Shown: positions 29,887 through 39,420 of the stretch, in pieces
Position numbering within the stretch: the stretch's first letter is position 1
How the letters are laid out: each line of letters begins with the position of its first letter
Source of the DNA: Bordetella parapertussis
GTDB taxonomy: Bacteria > Pseudomonadota > Gammaproteobacteria > Burkholderiales > Burkholderiaceae_C
NCBI GenBank assembly: GCA_945873925.1
Contig: CAMCES010000006.1
Location: 1-64,000, forward strand
Direction of reading: 5' to 3'
Length of the DNA: 64,000 bases
Translations under genes and position numbers: made by a program
The notes under the pieces: generated by a model
Databases searched by the model: none
Seen by the model: the letters and a program-made list of their open reading frames with translations, nothing else
What the model was told of the DNA's origin: nothing

Positions 29887-31077
29887 TCAAGCGCGGGGCA
29901 GGAACCGCTCGACCATGCGCACCCAGACCGTGCCACCCAGGGGTATCAGGTCGTCATTGAAGTCGTAGCTGGGGTTGTGCAAGGTGCAAGGGCCGCCGCC
30001 GTGGCCGATTTCCCGGTGCTGGCCTTCGCCATTAGCGATGAAAAAGTAAGCACCTGGTTTTTCCAGCAACATGTATGAGAAATCTTCTGCGCCCATGGTG
30101 GGCTCTTGCGCCAGCACGTTGTCAGTACCGACGATATCGGCAAAGACTTCGCGGGCGAAATCGGCTTCCTTGGCATGGTTGATCGTGGGTGGGTAATTGC
30201 GCACAAATTCAAAGGTACACGTGGCTTCATGGGCCGCGCTCACATGCTCGGCGATGGTACGCATGCGCCGCTCGATCATGTCGAGCATCTCGACCGTGAA
30301 GGTGCGCACCGTGCCTTGCAACTCGCAGCTGTTGGGCACCACGTTGGTGGCTTTTCCGGCGTGGATCATGGTGACTGAAATCACCCCAGCGTCGACCGGT
30401 TTGAGGTTGCGTGACACGATGGTTTGGAAGGCTTGCACCATCTCGCAAGCAATCGGCACCGGGTCGATGCCGTTGTGCGGCAAAGCCGCATGGCAGCCCT
30501 TGCCTTGTATGGTGATTTTGAATTCATTGCTCGAAGCCATGACCGGGCCAGCGCTCACCGCCAGTTGGCCAACCGCCATGCCCGGCCAGTTGTGCAGACC
30601 AAACACCGCATCGACCGGGAACTTCTCGAACAAGCCGTCCTTGATCATTTCACGTGCACCGCCCCCGCCCTCTTCAGCGGGTTGGAAGATCAGCACCACG
30701 GTGCCATCAAAGTTTTTGTGTTTGACCAGGTGTTGGGCTGCGGCCAGCAACATGGTGGTGTGGCCGTCGTGGCCGCAAGCGTGCATCTTGCCGGGGTGGC
30801 GGCTGGCATGGGCAAAGGTGTTGGCTTCGTTGACCGGCAAGGCGTCCATGTCAGCGCGCAGGCCGATGGCGCTTGGGCTGCTGCCGTTGCGGATGACGCC
30901 GACCACGCCAGTGGTACCCAGGCCGCGGTGCACCTCGATCCCCCATTCGGTCAATTTGGCGGCCACCAGGTCCGAGGTGCGTTGCTCTTCAAAGCAGAGT
31001 TCGGGATGGGCGTGGATGTCGCGGCGCAGCGCCACCAAGCTGGCGGCTTCGAGCACCATGGAATCGAGCAGTTTCAT
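29887..31077 (-). CDS. M20 family amidohydrolase (hippurate hydrolase/N-acyl amino acid deacylase type)
   Basis: 396 residues: LRRDIHAHPELCFEE, LRADMDALPV, the zinc-site stretch MHACGHDGHTTMLLAAAQ, LIFQPAEEGGGGAREMI, GKGCHAALPHNGIDPV and PTMGAEDFSYMLLEKPGAYFFIANG. This is the HipO/AmaA-type peptidase M20D pattern, which removes acyl groups from N-acyl amino acids. It is a single gene on its strand, convergent with the TetR gene and divergent from the molybdopterin enzyme gene. Substrate unassigned. Confidence 0.9.
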   Translation of the reverse strand: MKLLDSMVLEAASLVALRRDIHAHPELCFEEQRTSDLVAAKLTEWGIEVHRGLGTTGVVGVIRNGSSPSAIGLRADMDALPVNEANTFAHASRHPGKMHACGHDGHTTMLLAAAQHLVKHKNFDGTVVLIFQPAEEGGGGAREMIKDGLFEKFPVDAVFGLHNWPGMAVGQLAVSAGPVMASSNEFKITIQGKGCHAALPHNGIDPVPIACEMVQAFQTIVSRNLKPVDAGVISVTMIHAGKATNVVPNSCELQGTVRTFTVEMLDMIERRMRTIAEHVSAAHEATCTFEFVRNYPPTINHAKEADFAREVFADIVGTDNVLAQEPTMGAEDFSYMLLEKPGAYFFIANGEGQHREIGHGGGPCTLHNPSYDFNDDLIPLGGTVWVRMVERFLPRA

Positions 31078-31153
31078 GCATGCACCTCATTGATGACTTG
31101 AATTGTCAGTCTACCCGATGGCAAAACCCTTGTGGAGACAGCACAATGCAGCC

Positions 31154-33190
31154 ATGACCAAGACCATCCTGGGCGCCTGCCCGCACGACTGCCCCGACAC
31201 CTGCTCTCTGGTTACCACTGTTCAAGACGGCGTGGCCATCAAGGTGCAGGGCAACCCGAACCACCCCTTGACCGACGGCGTGTTGTGCACCAAGGTGTCG
31301 CGTTACACCGAGCGCAGCTACCACCCCGACCGCGTGCTGCATCCCCTGAAACGCGTGGGGCCCAAGGGCAGCGGCCAATTCAAGACGGTGAGCTGGGACG
31401 AGGCCTTGAGCGACATCGCGGCGCGACTCAATGCCATCGCCGCCCACACGCCTGAGCGCATCCTGCCCTACAGCTACGCAGGCACCATGGGCATGGTGCA
31501 AGGCGAATCGATCGCCATGCGGTTTTTCAACTTGCTGGGTGCTGCGCAACTCGACCGCACGATTTGCGCCAGCGCCGGTGCCGAGGCCTTGACCCACACC
31601 TTTGGCAGCAAGCTGGGCATGCAGGTGCAGTTTTTTGCGGAAAGCAAACTCATTTTGATTTGGGGCAGCAACGCGATCACCAGCAGCGTGCATTTTTGGC
31701 GCATCGCGCAAGAAGCCAAGCGGCAAGGTGCCAAGCTGGTCTGCATCGATCCGCGCCGCACCGAAACCGCCGACAAATGCGATCTGCACCTGGCCATCCA
31801 ACCTGGCACCGATGCCGCGCTGGCCTTGTCGCTGATGCATGAGCTCATCACCCATGACTGGCTTGACCATGGCTACATTGCCCAACACACCTCGGGCTTT
31901 GAAGCGCTGCGTGAACGGGCTTTGCAGTGGCCGCCCGAACGGGCTGCACAGGTCTGCGGATTGAAGATCGAAGACATCCGCCAACTCGCACACGACTATG
32001 CGCACATTCAACCCGCAGGCATTCGGCTGAATTACGGCGTGCAACGCTCGCGCGGCGGCGGCAACGCCGTCAGGGCCGTGGCTTGCCTGCCCGCGCTCAT
32101 TGGCGCTTGGCGGCACCGCGCAGGCGGCGTGGTGCTGAGCGCCTCCGGGCATGCCCTGCACAACGGCGTGGCCTTGCAACGCCCAGACCTGCTGACCAAC
32201 CCGCGCTCGCCCTTGGTCAACATGTCCACCATCGGTGACGCCTTGAACACGCCTGGCCTGATCGACGCCGTGGTGGTTTACAACAGCAACCCGGTGGCGG
32301 TCGCACCCGAGTCGGCCAAAGTGGTCAAAGGCTTTGCCCGCGAAGACCTGTTCACCGTGGTGCTCGAGCATTTCATGACCGACACCGCCGACCATGCCGA
32401 CTATGTGCTGCCCGCCACGACCCAACTTGAACACTGGGACATCCACAACAGCTATGGCCACACCGATGTGCTGTTGAACCGCCCAGCCATCGAACCGCTG
32501 GGTGAGACCAAAACCAACACGCAGATCTTTCGAGAACTCGCCTTGCGCATGGGCTTGCACAACCCCTTGCTGCAAGAAGACGATGAAAGCCTGTGCCGCT
32601 TGGCGCTGCAACACCCGCGCAACCTGCAAAGCGCCGCACCGGTCACCTGGGAACAGTTGCTGCAAGACGGCTTCGCACACTGGCCGGTGTCAGATGCACC
32701 GTTTGCCAACGGTGGCTTCGCCACGCCGTCAGGCAAGTGCGAATTCCTCAGCCAAAGCCTGCTGGCTCTGGGGCAAGACGGTGTACCCGACTACCTGCCC
32801 AATTACGAACCGGCCAACCCGCAAGCGCCCTATCCCTTGGCGATGATTTCCCCGCCCGCGCGCAATTTCCTCAACTCGTCCTTTGTGAACGTGAAAAGCC
32901 TGCGCGACATGGAGGGCGAGCCGTTGCTGGAGATCCATCCGAAAGACGCCAGTGATCGGGGGGTGTCCGATGGTGAATTCGTGCGGGTGTTCAATGACCG
33001 CGGCAGCTACACCTGCAAAGCCCAGGTCACAACACGAGCCCAGCCGGGCTTGGTGATCGGTTTGGGCATTTGGTGGCGCAAACTCGGCACCGATGGCAAG
33101 AACGTGAATGAGCTCACCTCGCAGTTGCTCACCGACATGGGGCGCGCGCCGGTGTTTTACGACTGCGCGGTTCAGGTGGTCAAGCGCTGA
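31154..33190 (+). CDS. Molybdopterin-dependent oxidoreductase with one [4Fe-4S] cluster
   Basis: 678 residues from ATG 31154. The N-terminus [13 protein letters not shown] places cysteines at 9, 13 and 17, with the fourth at 45 (GVLCTK): a C-x3-C-x3-C-x27-C cluster motif. The rest is the DMSO-reductase family layout, with [39 protein letters not shown] (cofactor domain) and a C-terminal molybdopterin-binding domain ([35 protein letters not shown]). No signal peptide, so it is cytoplasmic. No electron-transfer partner gene adjoins it, and the substrate cannot be deduced. The 3' end overlaps coaX by 19 bases. Confidence 0.88.
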   Translation: MTKTILGACPHDCPDTCSLVTTVQDGVAIKVQGNPNHPLTDGVLCTKVSRYTERSYHPDRVLHPLKRVGPKGSGQFKTVSWDEALSDIAARLNAIAAHTPERILPYSYAGTMGMVQGESIAMRFFNLLGAAQLDRTICASAGAEALTHTFGSKLGMQVQFFAESKLILIWGSNAITSSVHFWRIAQEAKRQGAKLVCIDPRRTETADKCDLHLAIQPGTDAALALSLMHELITHDWLDHGYIAQHTSGFEALRERALQWPPERAAQVCGLKIEDIRQLAHDYAHIQPAGIRLNYGVQRSRGGGNAVRAVACLPALIGAWRHRAGGVVLSASGHALHNGVALQRPDLLTNPRSPLVNMSTIGDALNTPGLIDAVVVYNSNPVAVAPESAKVVKGFAREDLFTVVLEHFMTDTADHADYVLPATTQLEHWDIHNSYGHTDVLLNRPAIEPLGETKTNTQIFRELALRMGLHNPLLQEDDESLCRLALQHPRNLQSAAPVTWEQLLQDGFAHWPVSDAPFANGGFATPSGKCEFLSQSLLALGQDGVPDYLPNYEPANPQAPYPLAMISPPARNFLNSSFVNVKSLRDMEGEPLLEIHPKDASDRGVSDGEFVRVFNDRGSYTCKAQVTTRAQPGLVIGLGIWWRKLGTDGKNVNELTSQLLTDMGRAPVFYDCAVQVVKR

Positions 33191-33948
33191 TGGGCGATTT
33201 GCCGCAAACCGTCGAATATCAAGCTCTCGACCAGTTCAAACTTCACTGACATGCTGGGGGCCATTTTCCAACCGGCGCCGCCGGTCATGTAGCAAAGCGG
33301 TTCGGCATGGGTATGTTGCCGCACATGCTGCACCATGCGCTCGATCGCGCCCGCGATGGCAAAGGTGCCACCGCTGGTGAGCGCGTCGCTGGTGTTGGTC
33401 GGAAATTCCCGCACCTCACCCGTGGGGACGCGCAAACCCGCCGTGCCTGACTCCAAGGCACGCAGCATGATGCCGTGCCCGGGCAGGATGAAGCCACCCA
33501 AAAAATGTCCATGGGTATCGATGGCTTCCACGGTCACCGCCGTGCCCACCATCACCACCACCATCGGGCGAGGGGCCTCAACTTGGGTTTGCTGCCGCAT
33601 GCGGGCCAAAGCGCCGATCATCGCAACCCAGCGGTCTGCACCCAAACGCGTCGGGTGGTCATAGCCATTGACCAGACCAGCCTCTTGCGCGCGGGGCACG
33701 ACCCAGCGCGGGGCCAAGTCCCACAACTCCATTTGTTCGCCCACGCGGCGGCGCAACGCGTCGCTGGCGACGATGCATCCGAGCATCTCGCTGGGGTGCG
33801 GCAAGGTTTTCCAATCCTGTTCAGCCAGGCGGTCGATGTGCTCGAGGAACACCGCGCCCTGCGTGAGCAGTTTGGCTTCAGGGTGGTGACTGTCGTACAC
33901 AGCCCATTTCAGGCGGGTATTGCCAACGTCGAGGGCGATGAAAGTCAT
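33172..33948 (-). CDS. coaX: Type III pantothenate kinase
   Basis: 258 residues from ATG 33948: [17 protein letters not shown] (phosphate-1 motif), [26 protein letters not shown] (phosphate-2 motif, without the Asp that often precedes the GT), [22 protein letters not shown]. It makes 4'-phosphopantothenate, the first step of CoA synthesis. The long upstream in-frame extension to 34218 overlaps the next gene and has no family similarity, so it was dropped. It converges on the molybdopterin enzyme gene. Confidence 0.92.
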   Translation of the reverse strand: MTFIALDVGNTRLKWAVYDSHHPEAKLLTQGAVFLEHIDRLAEQDWKTLPHPSEMLGCIVASDALRRRVGEQMELWDLAPRWVVPRAQEAGLVNGYDHPTRLGADRWVAMIGALARMRQQTQVEAPRPMVVVMVGTAVTVEAIDTHGHFLGGFILPGHGIMLRALESGTAGLRVPTGEVREFPTNTSDALTSGGTFAIAGAIERMVQHVRQHTHAEPLCYMTGGAGWKMAPSMSVKFELVESLIFDGLRQIAHQRLTT

Positions 33949-33995
33949 GTCAGGGTGCAGCAGGTAGCCAGGGCAGGATGATACCCACGCCTTGC

Positions 33996-34568
33996 TCAAT
34001 TCGCGTTTCGCGCATGTTGGGCAAATTGAATGACTTCTGCCGCCACGGTTTCGCAGGCTTGCAAGACCAGGGGGTCGGCGGCTTGGCCAGCACCGCCAAA
34101 TGGATATTGGGTAACGTTGATGGACGCGCCAAAGGGCGTGGGCCAGCCGCGCAAGCTGTGAACGATGTCTCGCATCGCGGACAAGGTGGTGCCCATCGCC
34201 TGCGGGCCGTAGGCACACACCATGCAGCCTACGGCGCGGCCCGACAAATAGACCCGGTCGTCTTGGTTCATGTCTTCGATGTAATCGATCGCGTTTTTGA
34301 TCAAGCCAGAGACACTGCCGTGGTAGCTGGGCGTGGAAAAAATCACACCATCAGCCCGGCGCAAGGCCTCAACCAAAGCGCTTTCAGCAGGGCTGCGGTC
34401 CTGCCGTCTGGGGTCATACATGCCCAAATGCAAATCCGGTCCTGCAAACAGTTGGGTATCGCAACCCAAATGGGCGGCATGGGCCAAAGACAGTCGCAGG
34501 GCTTGCTCGCTGGTGGAGCCCTCACGCAAGGTGCCGCCGATGCCGACGATGAAAAGAGGTGTTGTCAT
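33996..34568 (-). CDS. NADPH-dependent FMN reductase family flavoprotein
   Basis: 190 residues: [23 protein letters not shown] (flavodoxin-like phosphate loop with GSTS), [32 protein letters not shown] (PSYHGSVSG flavin loop) and [19 protein letters not shown]. This is the SsuE/ArsH/NADPH-FMN-reductase fold. It lies 18 bases after the amidase gene and is probably the last gene of the ABC transporter operon; it could supply reduced flavin to an oxygenase elsewhere. The first codon listed by frame would be TTG 34571; ATG 34568 is chosen. Confidence 0.85.
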   Translation of the reverse strand: MTTPLFIVGIGGTLREGSTSEQALRLSLAHAAHLGCDTQLFAGPDLHLGMYDPRRQDRSPAESALVEALRRADGVIFSTPSYHGSVSGLIKNAIDYIEDMNQDDRVYLSGRAVGCMVCAYGPQAMGTTLSAMRDIVHSLRGWPTPFGASINVTQYPFGGAGQAADPLVLQACETVAAEVIQFAQHARNAN

Positions 34569-34586
34569 CAAGTGGAAGTCGCCAAA

Positions 34587-35996
34587 TCAAGAGAGTGTAG
34601 GACGCAGCAAGGGGTAACAGGTCTCCAAGGCCTTGGCCGCTTGCAACACCTTGGCGTCGCCAAACATCGGCCCCACCAACTGCACACCCATGGGCAAGCC
34701 CTCGCTGGTCAAACCACAAGGCAGACTGATGGCCGGTTGCTGGCTCAGGTTGAACGGGTAGCTGAACGGGGTCCAGCCCAGCATGGCTTGCGAGGTCATC
34801 GGGCTGTGTCCCGCAGGCCGCGCTTTGAAGGCAGGCACGGCGGTGCTGGGGGTCAAGATCAGGTCAAAGCGCTGCATGAATTGTCGCAACTGCGAACCCA
34901 AAAGGCCACGCCGCTGGTTCAGAGCATGGATGGCGTTGGCATCCAACTGGGCACCCAGCTCGGCTTGCGCCTGGAAGTCGGGGTCGGTCAAGGCTTGTTG
35001 CGCTGGGCTCAAGCTGCGCCACACCTGGTGAGCTGCCGCAAACCACAAGCCGGTGGTGATGTCCAAGGGGTCTTCTGTCAATGGATCGACGATTTCAACC
35101 AGCGCACCCAAGTCTTGCAAATGCTGAGCGGCCTGAGCGGTGGCCGCTGCGATCTCGGAATGGATATGGCTGGCATAGCCCAAAGTCGGCGAATACGCCA
35201 CGCGCATCCCTTGCACACCAGCCTGCAAACCTGCCAAGTAATCCACCTCGGCGTGGGGCAAGGCGGTCCAGTCGCGTGCATCGGGCTGGCTGAGGGTGTT
35301 CATCATGAGCGCGGTGTCGGCCACGGTCATGGCGTGCGGGCCCAGATGCGCCACGGAGCCAAACGGCGACAAGGGATAGGCGGGTACCCGACCAAAGCTG
35401 GGCTTGAAGCCCACATTGCCGCAAAAGGCCGCTGGGATGCGCACACTGCCCGCGCCATCGGTGCCCACGGCCAAGGGCCCCAAACCGGCAGACACGGCGG
35501 CGGAGGCGCCGCCTGACGAGCCGCCCGGTGTGTGGTCTAAGTGCCAAGGGTTGCGGCTGATGCCCGTTAGCAGGGAGTTGGTTTCGCCCTTGCAACCGAA
35601 TTCGGGTGTGGTGGTTTTGCCCAGCAGCACCGCGCCTGCTTCGCGCAAACGCGCTGTGACCGGTGCATCCACCAGCCAAGGCTGATCCGAACTCACGCTG
35701 CGGCTGCCGCGCAAGGTGGGCCAGCCACGGGTCAAGATCAGGTCTTTGATCGACACCGGCACGCCATCGAGTGGCAACACCTGAGCGCCTGTTTGCCGGT
35801 GGGCCTGCCAACGCGCTTCGCTCTCGCGGGCTGACTGCAATGCAGCCTCCCCGTCCACCAGGCAAAACGCGTTCAAGCGCGGGTTGAGCTCGGCGATGCG
35901 AGCGAGCACCGCTTGGGTCACTTGCACAGGGGAGACTTGACCGCTGCGGTAGAGCGCGAGCAAGTCGGTGGCGGTGGTTTGGGTCAGGTCGGTCAT
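34587..35996 (-). CDS. Amidase-signature enzyme (first of two flanking the ABC importer)
   Basis: 469 residues from ATG 35996. The catalytic Lys is in VSIKDLILTRGWPTLRGS. The serine pair is in TPGGSSGGASAAVSAGLGPLAVGTDGAGSVRIPAAFCG (cis-Ser in GGSSGG, nucleophile in GAGSVRIP), so the Ser-cisSer-Lys triad is intact. C-terminal ISLPCGLTSEGLPMGVQLVG is standard. It hydrolyses carboxamides, often annotated as GatA-like, but no gatC/gatB is nearby. It follows the ABC ATPase gene by 17 bases, which links it to the imported compound. Confidence 0.9.
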   Translation of the reverse strand: MTDLTQTTATDLLALYRSGQVSPVQVTQAVLARIAELNPRLNAFCLVDGEAALQSARESEARWQAHRQTGAQVLPLDGVPVSIKDLILTRGWPTLRGSRSVSSDQPWLVDAPVTARLREAGAVLLGKTTTPEFGCKGETNSLLTGISRNPWHLDHTPGGSSGGASAAVSAGLGPLAVGTDGAGSVRIPAAFCGNVGFKPSFGRVPAYPLSPFGSVAHLGPHAMTVADTALMMNTLSQPDARDWTALPHAEVDYLAGLQAGVQGMRVAYSPTLGYASHIHSEIAAATAQAAQHLQDLGALVEIVDPLTEDPLDITTGLWFAAAHQVWRSLSPAQQALTDPDFQAQAELGAQLDANAIHALNQRRGLLGSQLRQFMQRFDLILTPSTAVPAFKARPAGHSPMTSQAMLGWTPFSYPFNLSQQPAISLPCGLTSEGLPMGVQLVGPMFGDAKVLQAAKALETCYPLLRPTLS

Positions 35997-36013
35997 GGCA
36001 GCCATTCCAGGTT

Positions 36014-37588
36014 TCAAACACGTTGCCAGACAGGTGCACTGGCCAACAATTGGCGGGTATAGACGTGCTGCGGCTGGGCATAGACCTGCGAGGTCAGGCC
36101 ATGCTCGACGATACGCCCTTGGTGCATCACGACCACCTGGTCGCAAAGCTGCGCTGCCACCCGCAGGTCGTGGGTGATGAACAAGATGCCCAGCCCCATG
36201 TGGGCTTGCACCTCGCGCAGCAAATCCAAGATCTGCGCTTGCACCGACACATCCAAAGCGCTGACCGCCTCATCGGCCACCAGCACCTCAGGTTGGCAAG
36301 CCAAGGCGCGGGCTAAGGCGATGCGCTGGCGCTGCCCACCGCTGAACTGGCTGGGGTAACGGTCCCAGGCGCTGTCAGGCAAACGCATTTGCGTCAGCAA
36401 ACCACGGGCGCGTTGCTCTGCCTGTGCCGCGGTTTGACCAAAATTGCGTGCACCTTCCACCAGCGATTGGCCGATGCGCAAGCGTGGGTTCAAGGAGCGG
36501 TTGGGGTCTTGGAACACCACCTGCACCCGGTGGCGCAGCGGTCGCAAGCGCGCCTGCGACCAGGTGGCGATGTTGTCCTCGCCCCAATGGATGTCGCCAG
36601 CGTTTGGATCGATCAGGCGCAAGACGCAGCGCGCCAAGGTGGATTTGCCCGAGCCGGATTCGCCCACGATGCCAACGGTTTCACCGGCACGCACACGCAA
36701 AGCCGCGTCTTGCAAGGCCCAATGCTTGTCGTAACGCTTGCCCAAACCCGCCACCCGCAACACCGCCGCGGTATCGGGCAAGGCTTTGGCGGGCGGCGGC
36801 GTCATGCTCGGCACCGCCGCGAGCAAGGCTTGGGTGTAGGCGGCCTGGGGTCGCTTGAGCAGATCGTCGCGGCTGCCGATTTCGACCGCTTGGCCTTGGT
36901 GCATCACCAGCACCTGGTCGGCGATGTCAGCCACCACGCCCATGTCATGGGTGATGAACAGCACCGCGCTGCCCGTGTCTTGCTGCAAGGTTTGGATCAG
37001 TTGCAAGATCTCTTGCTGGGTGGTCACGTCCAGTGCCGTGGTCGGCTCGTCACAAATCAGCAAAGCGGGTTTCATGACCATGGCCATGGCGATGACGATG
37101 CGCTGGCGTTGACCACCGCTCAGTTGGTGCGGATAACTTTGCCAGATGCGCTCAGGATCGGGCAAGCGCACCGCTTGCATGATCGCCAACACCTGGGCGC
37201 GGCGTTCGTCGCGTGTGCTGTTGGTGTGTGTTTGCAAGACCTCGTCGATTTGCTCGCCACACCGCATCACCGGGTTCAAGGCGGTCATGGGTTCCTGGAA
37301 CACCATGCCCATGGCTTGGCCTCGCAGGGCCCGCAAGCGCGCAGGGCTGGCCGCCAACAAGGCCTCGCCTTGCAGATGCACACGGCCATGGGTCACACGC
37401 AGTTCTTTGGCCAGCAAGCCCATGACCGTGGTGGCCAACACCGATTTGCCCGAACCCGACTCACCCACCACGCACAGGGTTTGTCCCGCATGCAATCGCA
37501 AGCTGATGTCTTGCAAGGCATGGCCGCGGTCTGCCCCTGTGGGCAAGGCCACGCTCAGTTGCTGGATGTCCAACACCGGTGTCTGCAT
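36014..37588 (-). CDS. Fused dual ATP-binding protein of a peptide-type ABC importer (DppD-DppF fusion)
   Basis: 524 residues holding two complete ABC ATPase domains. First: GESGSGKSVLA (Walker A), Q-loop VFQEPMTALNP, signature QLSGGQRQRI, Walker B LLICDEPTTALD. Second: GESGSGKSTLARCV, VFQDPNRSLNP, QFSGGQRQRI, VLVADEAVSALD. In the second Walker B the usual Pro is replaced by Ala (DEAVSALD), as is common in this family. It energises import of peptides or similar solutes through the two permeases. The start overlaps the permease stop by one base. Fusion of D and F subunits is as in GsiA. Confidence 0.93.
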   Translation of the reverse strand: MQTPVLDIQQLSVALPTGADRGHALQDISLRLHAGQTLCVVGESGSGKSVLATTVMGLLAKELRVTHGRVHLQGEALLAASPARLRALRGQAMGMVFQEPMTALNPVMRCGEQIDEVLQTHTNSTRDERRAQVLAIMQAVRLPDPERIWQSYPHQLSGGQRQRIVIAMAMVMKPALLICDEPTTALDVTTQQEILQLIQTLQQDTGSAVLFITHDMGVVADIADQVLVMHQGQAVEIGSRDDLLKRPQAAYTQALLAAVPSMTPPPAKALPDTAAVLRVAGLGKRYDKHWALQDAALRVRAGETVGIVGESGSGKSTLARCVLRLIDPNAGDIHWGEDNIATWSQARLRPLRHRVQVVFQDPNRSLNPRLRIGQSLVEGARNFGQTAAQAEQRARGLLTQMRLPDSAWDRYPSQFSGGQRQRIALARALACQPEVLVADEAVSALDVSVQAQILDLLREVQAHMGLGILFITHDLRVAAQLCDQVVVMHQGRIVEHGLTSQVYAQPQHVYTRQLLASAPVWQRV

Positions 37589-38466
37589 CAGCCCACCCGT
37601 TTGGCAAATTTCGGGTCGAGCACGTCGCGCAGCCCATCACCCAAGAGGTTGATGGCCAACACGGTAGGCACCAAAAACATTGCCGGAAACAACACATGCC
37701 CGGGCTGTTGGCTGAACTGCACCCGACCCTCGGCCATGATGTTGCCCCAAGTGGGCACATCGGGCGGCAGGCCCAGCCCCAAAAAACTCAAGATGGCTTC
37801 GGTCAACACCGCCGAGGCCGCGACGAAGGTGCCTTGCACCAAGAGCGGTGCGATCGCGTTGGGCAGGATGTGTCGCCACAAAATCACCGGCGTTGACGTG
37901 GCCAACGCGCGGGCCGCTTCCACATAGGGCTCTTCACGCAAGGTCAACACCAGCGAGCGCACCAGGCGGGTCACGCGCGGCACCTCGGGGATGGCGATCG
38001 CGATCACCACGGTGGCCACGTTCGCGCCGAGTGTGGCCACCAGAGCGATCGCCAACAGCACGGCAGGTATCGCCATCAACCCGTCCATGAAACGCATGAG
38101 CAGCATGTCCACCTGCCGAAAGTAGCCCGCCAACATGCCGCACAAACCACCCAGGCCCAGCGCCAACACCGCGGTGGCGATACCCACCCACAGCGAGATG
38201 CGACCGCCAAACAGCACCCGGCTGTAGACATCGCGGCCAAAGCTGTCGGTGCCCAGCCAGAAGGTGTGCGAGACGACGCGCCCGTCTGGCAGCGTAAAAG
38301 CACCCGCGCTGCCCAATGCCGTGTTGACCTGGTTGGCATCCATGGCGGCTGGATCGACCGTGCCCAGCCAAGGCGCCAGCAGGGAGACCAGCAGCATGGC
38401 GAGCAAAACCACGCCACCAAAACGCACCGAACCATGCTGCCAAAGACCTTGCTGCAGCGGGCTCAT
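37588..38466 (-). CDS. ABC importer permease, DppC family
   Basis: 292 residues from ATG 38466: VRFGGVVLLAMLLVSLLAPWLGTVDP, FWLGTDSFGRDVYSRVLFGGRISLWVGIAT (DppC-type LGTDxxGRD motif), the EAA loop YVEAARALATSTPVILWRHILPNAIAPLLV, and AILSFLGLGLPPDVPTWGNIMAEGR. Inner membrane, about six helices. It overlaps the upstream permease by four bases (ATGA) and the ATPase by one. Confidence 0.93.
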   Translation of the reverse strand: MSPLQQGLWQHGSVRFGGVVLLAMLLVSLLAPWLGTVDPAAMDANQVNTALGSAGAFTLPDGRVVSHTFWLGTDSFGRDVYSRVLFGGRISLWVGIATAVLALGLGGLCGMLAGYFRQVDMLLMRFMDGLMAIPAVLLAIALVATLGANVATVVIAIAIPEVPRVTRLVRSLVLTLREEPYVEAARALATSTPVILWRHILPNAIAPLLVQGTFVAASAVLTEAILSFLGLGLPPDVPTWGNIMAEGRVQFSQQPGHVLFPAMFLVPTVLAINLLGDGLRDVLDPKFAKRVG

Positions 38467-39419
38467 CTGTGGCGAATCCTGGGGTCCAGCCACAGGTAGC
38501 TGGTGTCCACCAACAGGTTGATGCCGACATAGCTCACCGAGAACAGCAGCACCAGGCCTTGGATCACCGGGAAGTCGCGGTTGAGCACCGCGTCGACCGT
38601 CAGCGACCCTAGGCCTGGGATCGCGAACACGGTTTCGGTGACCACCACACCACCGATCAGCAGGGCCACGCCAATGCCAATCACGGTGACGATCGGCACC
38701 GCTGCGTTGGCCAAGGCATGGCGCCACAACACCACCAACTCGCCCACACCTTTGGCCCGCGCAGTGCGAATGTAGTCTTCACCCAAGGCCTCGGACACGC
38801 TGGCACGGGTGATGCGTGCAATCAAAGCGATGTAAATCGTCGACAGGGTCAACCAAGGCAAGACCAACTGCCGCGCCCAGCCCAGCCAGCCTGCTGACTG
38901 CGGGCCAGTCAGGGGCTTGTAGCCCTGCACCGGCAACCATTGCAGTTGCATGGCGAACACGTAAATCAACAGGTAAGCAATGACAAACACCGGCACCGAA
39001 AACCCGGCCACCGAAAACGCCGACAAAGCGCGGTCCAACCAGCCGCCCATGCGCCAAGCCGCCAAGCTGCCCAGCGGTACCGCGATCAACACCGCCAACA
39101 AGGCCGTGCCCAGGGCCAGCGACAAGGTGGGTTCCACGCGCTGAGCGATCAGCGCAAGCACCGGTTGGCCCAAGTAAAAAGAGTAACCAAAATCGCCTTG
39201 CAACACACGACCCATCCAAATGCCGTATTGGCTGACGATGTGGCTGTCCAAGCCGAGTTGGGTGCGGATCTGGGCGATGTCTTCGGCCGTGGCGTTGTTG
39301 CCCGCGATCACCGCTGCCGGGTCACCAGGGGCGAGTCGCAGCATGAAAAAAACCACCAAGGACACCACCAACAAGACCGGCAGTACCGCCAGCAAGCGGC
39401 GAAAAAAGAATCCAGCCAT
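38463..39419 (-). CDS. ABC importer permease, DppB family
   Basis: 318 residues: FFFRRLLAVLPVLLVVSLVVFFMLRLAPGDPA (DppB opening with the APGDPA motif), YGIWMGRVLQGDFGYSFYLGQPV, the EAA loop YIRTARAKGVGELVVLWRHALANAAVPIVTV, and ETVFAIPGLGSLTVDAVLNRDFPVIQGLVLL. It pairs with the DppC-type subunit. It starts one base after the solute-binding-protein stop. Confidence 0.93.
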   Translation of the reverse strand: MAGFFFRRLLAVLPVLLVVSLVVFFMLRLAPGDPAAVIAGNNATAEDIAQIRTQLGLDSHIVSQYGIWMGRVLQGDFGYSFYLGQPVLALIAQRVEPTLSLALGTALLAVLIAVPLGSLAAWRMGGWLDRALSAFSVAGFSVPVFVIAYLLIYVFAMQLQWLPVQGYKPLTGPQSAGWLGWARQLVLPWLTLSTIYIALIARITRASVSEALGEDYIRTARAKGVGELVVLWRHALANAAVPIVTVIGIGVALLIGGVVVTETVFAIPGLGSLTVDAVLNRDFPVIQGLVLLFSVSYVGINLLVDTSYLWLDPRIRHR

Positions 39420-39420
39420 G

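Noticed and set aside
31145..31156. Tiny ATG-CAG-CCA-TGA frame overlapping the molybdopterin enzyme start
   Set aside because: Only three codons; most likely chance.
31106..32680. A 524-codon open frame antisense to the molybdopterin oxidoreductase gene
   Set aside because: No family signature and a composition typical of antisense frames in GC-rich coding DNA.
33978..35516. A 512-codon open frame antisense to the amidase and FMN reductase genes
   Set aside because: Shadow of two genes with intact catalytic motifs; Gln/His/Gly-rich and featureless.
36389..37927. A 512-codon open frame antisense to the fused ABC ATPase
   Set aside because: Opposite two Walker-motif domains, without any domain of its own.
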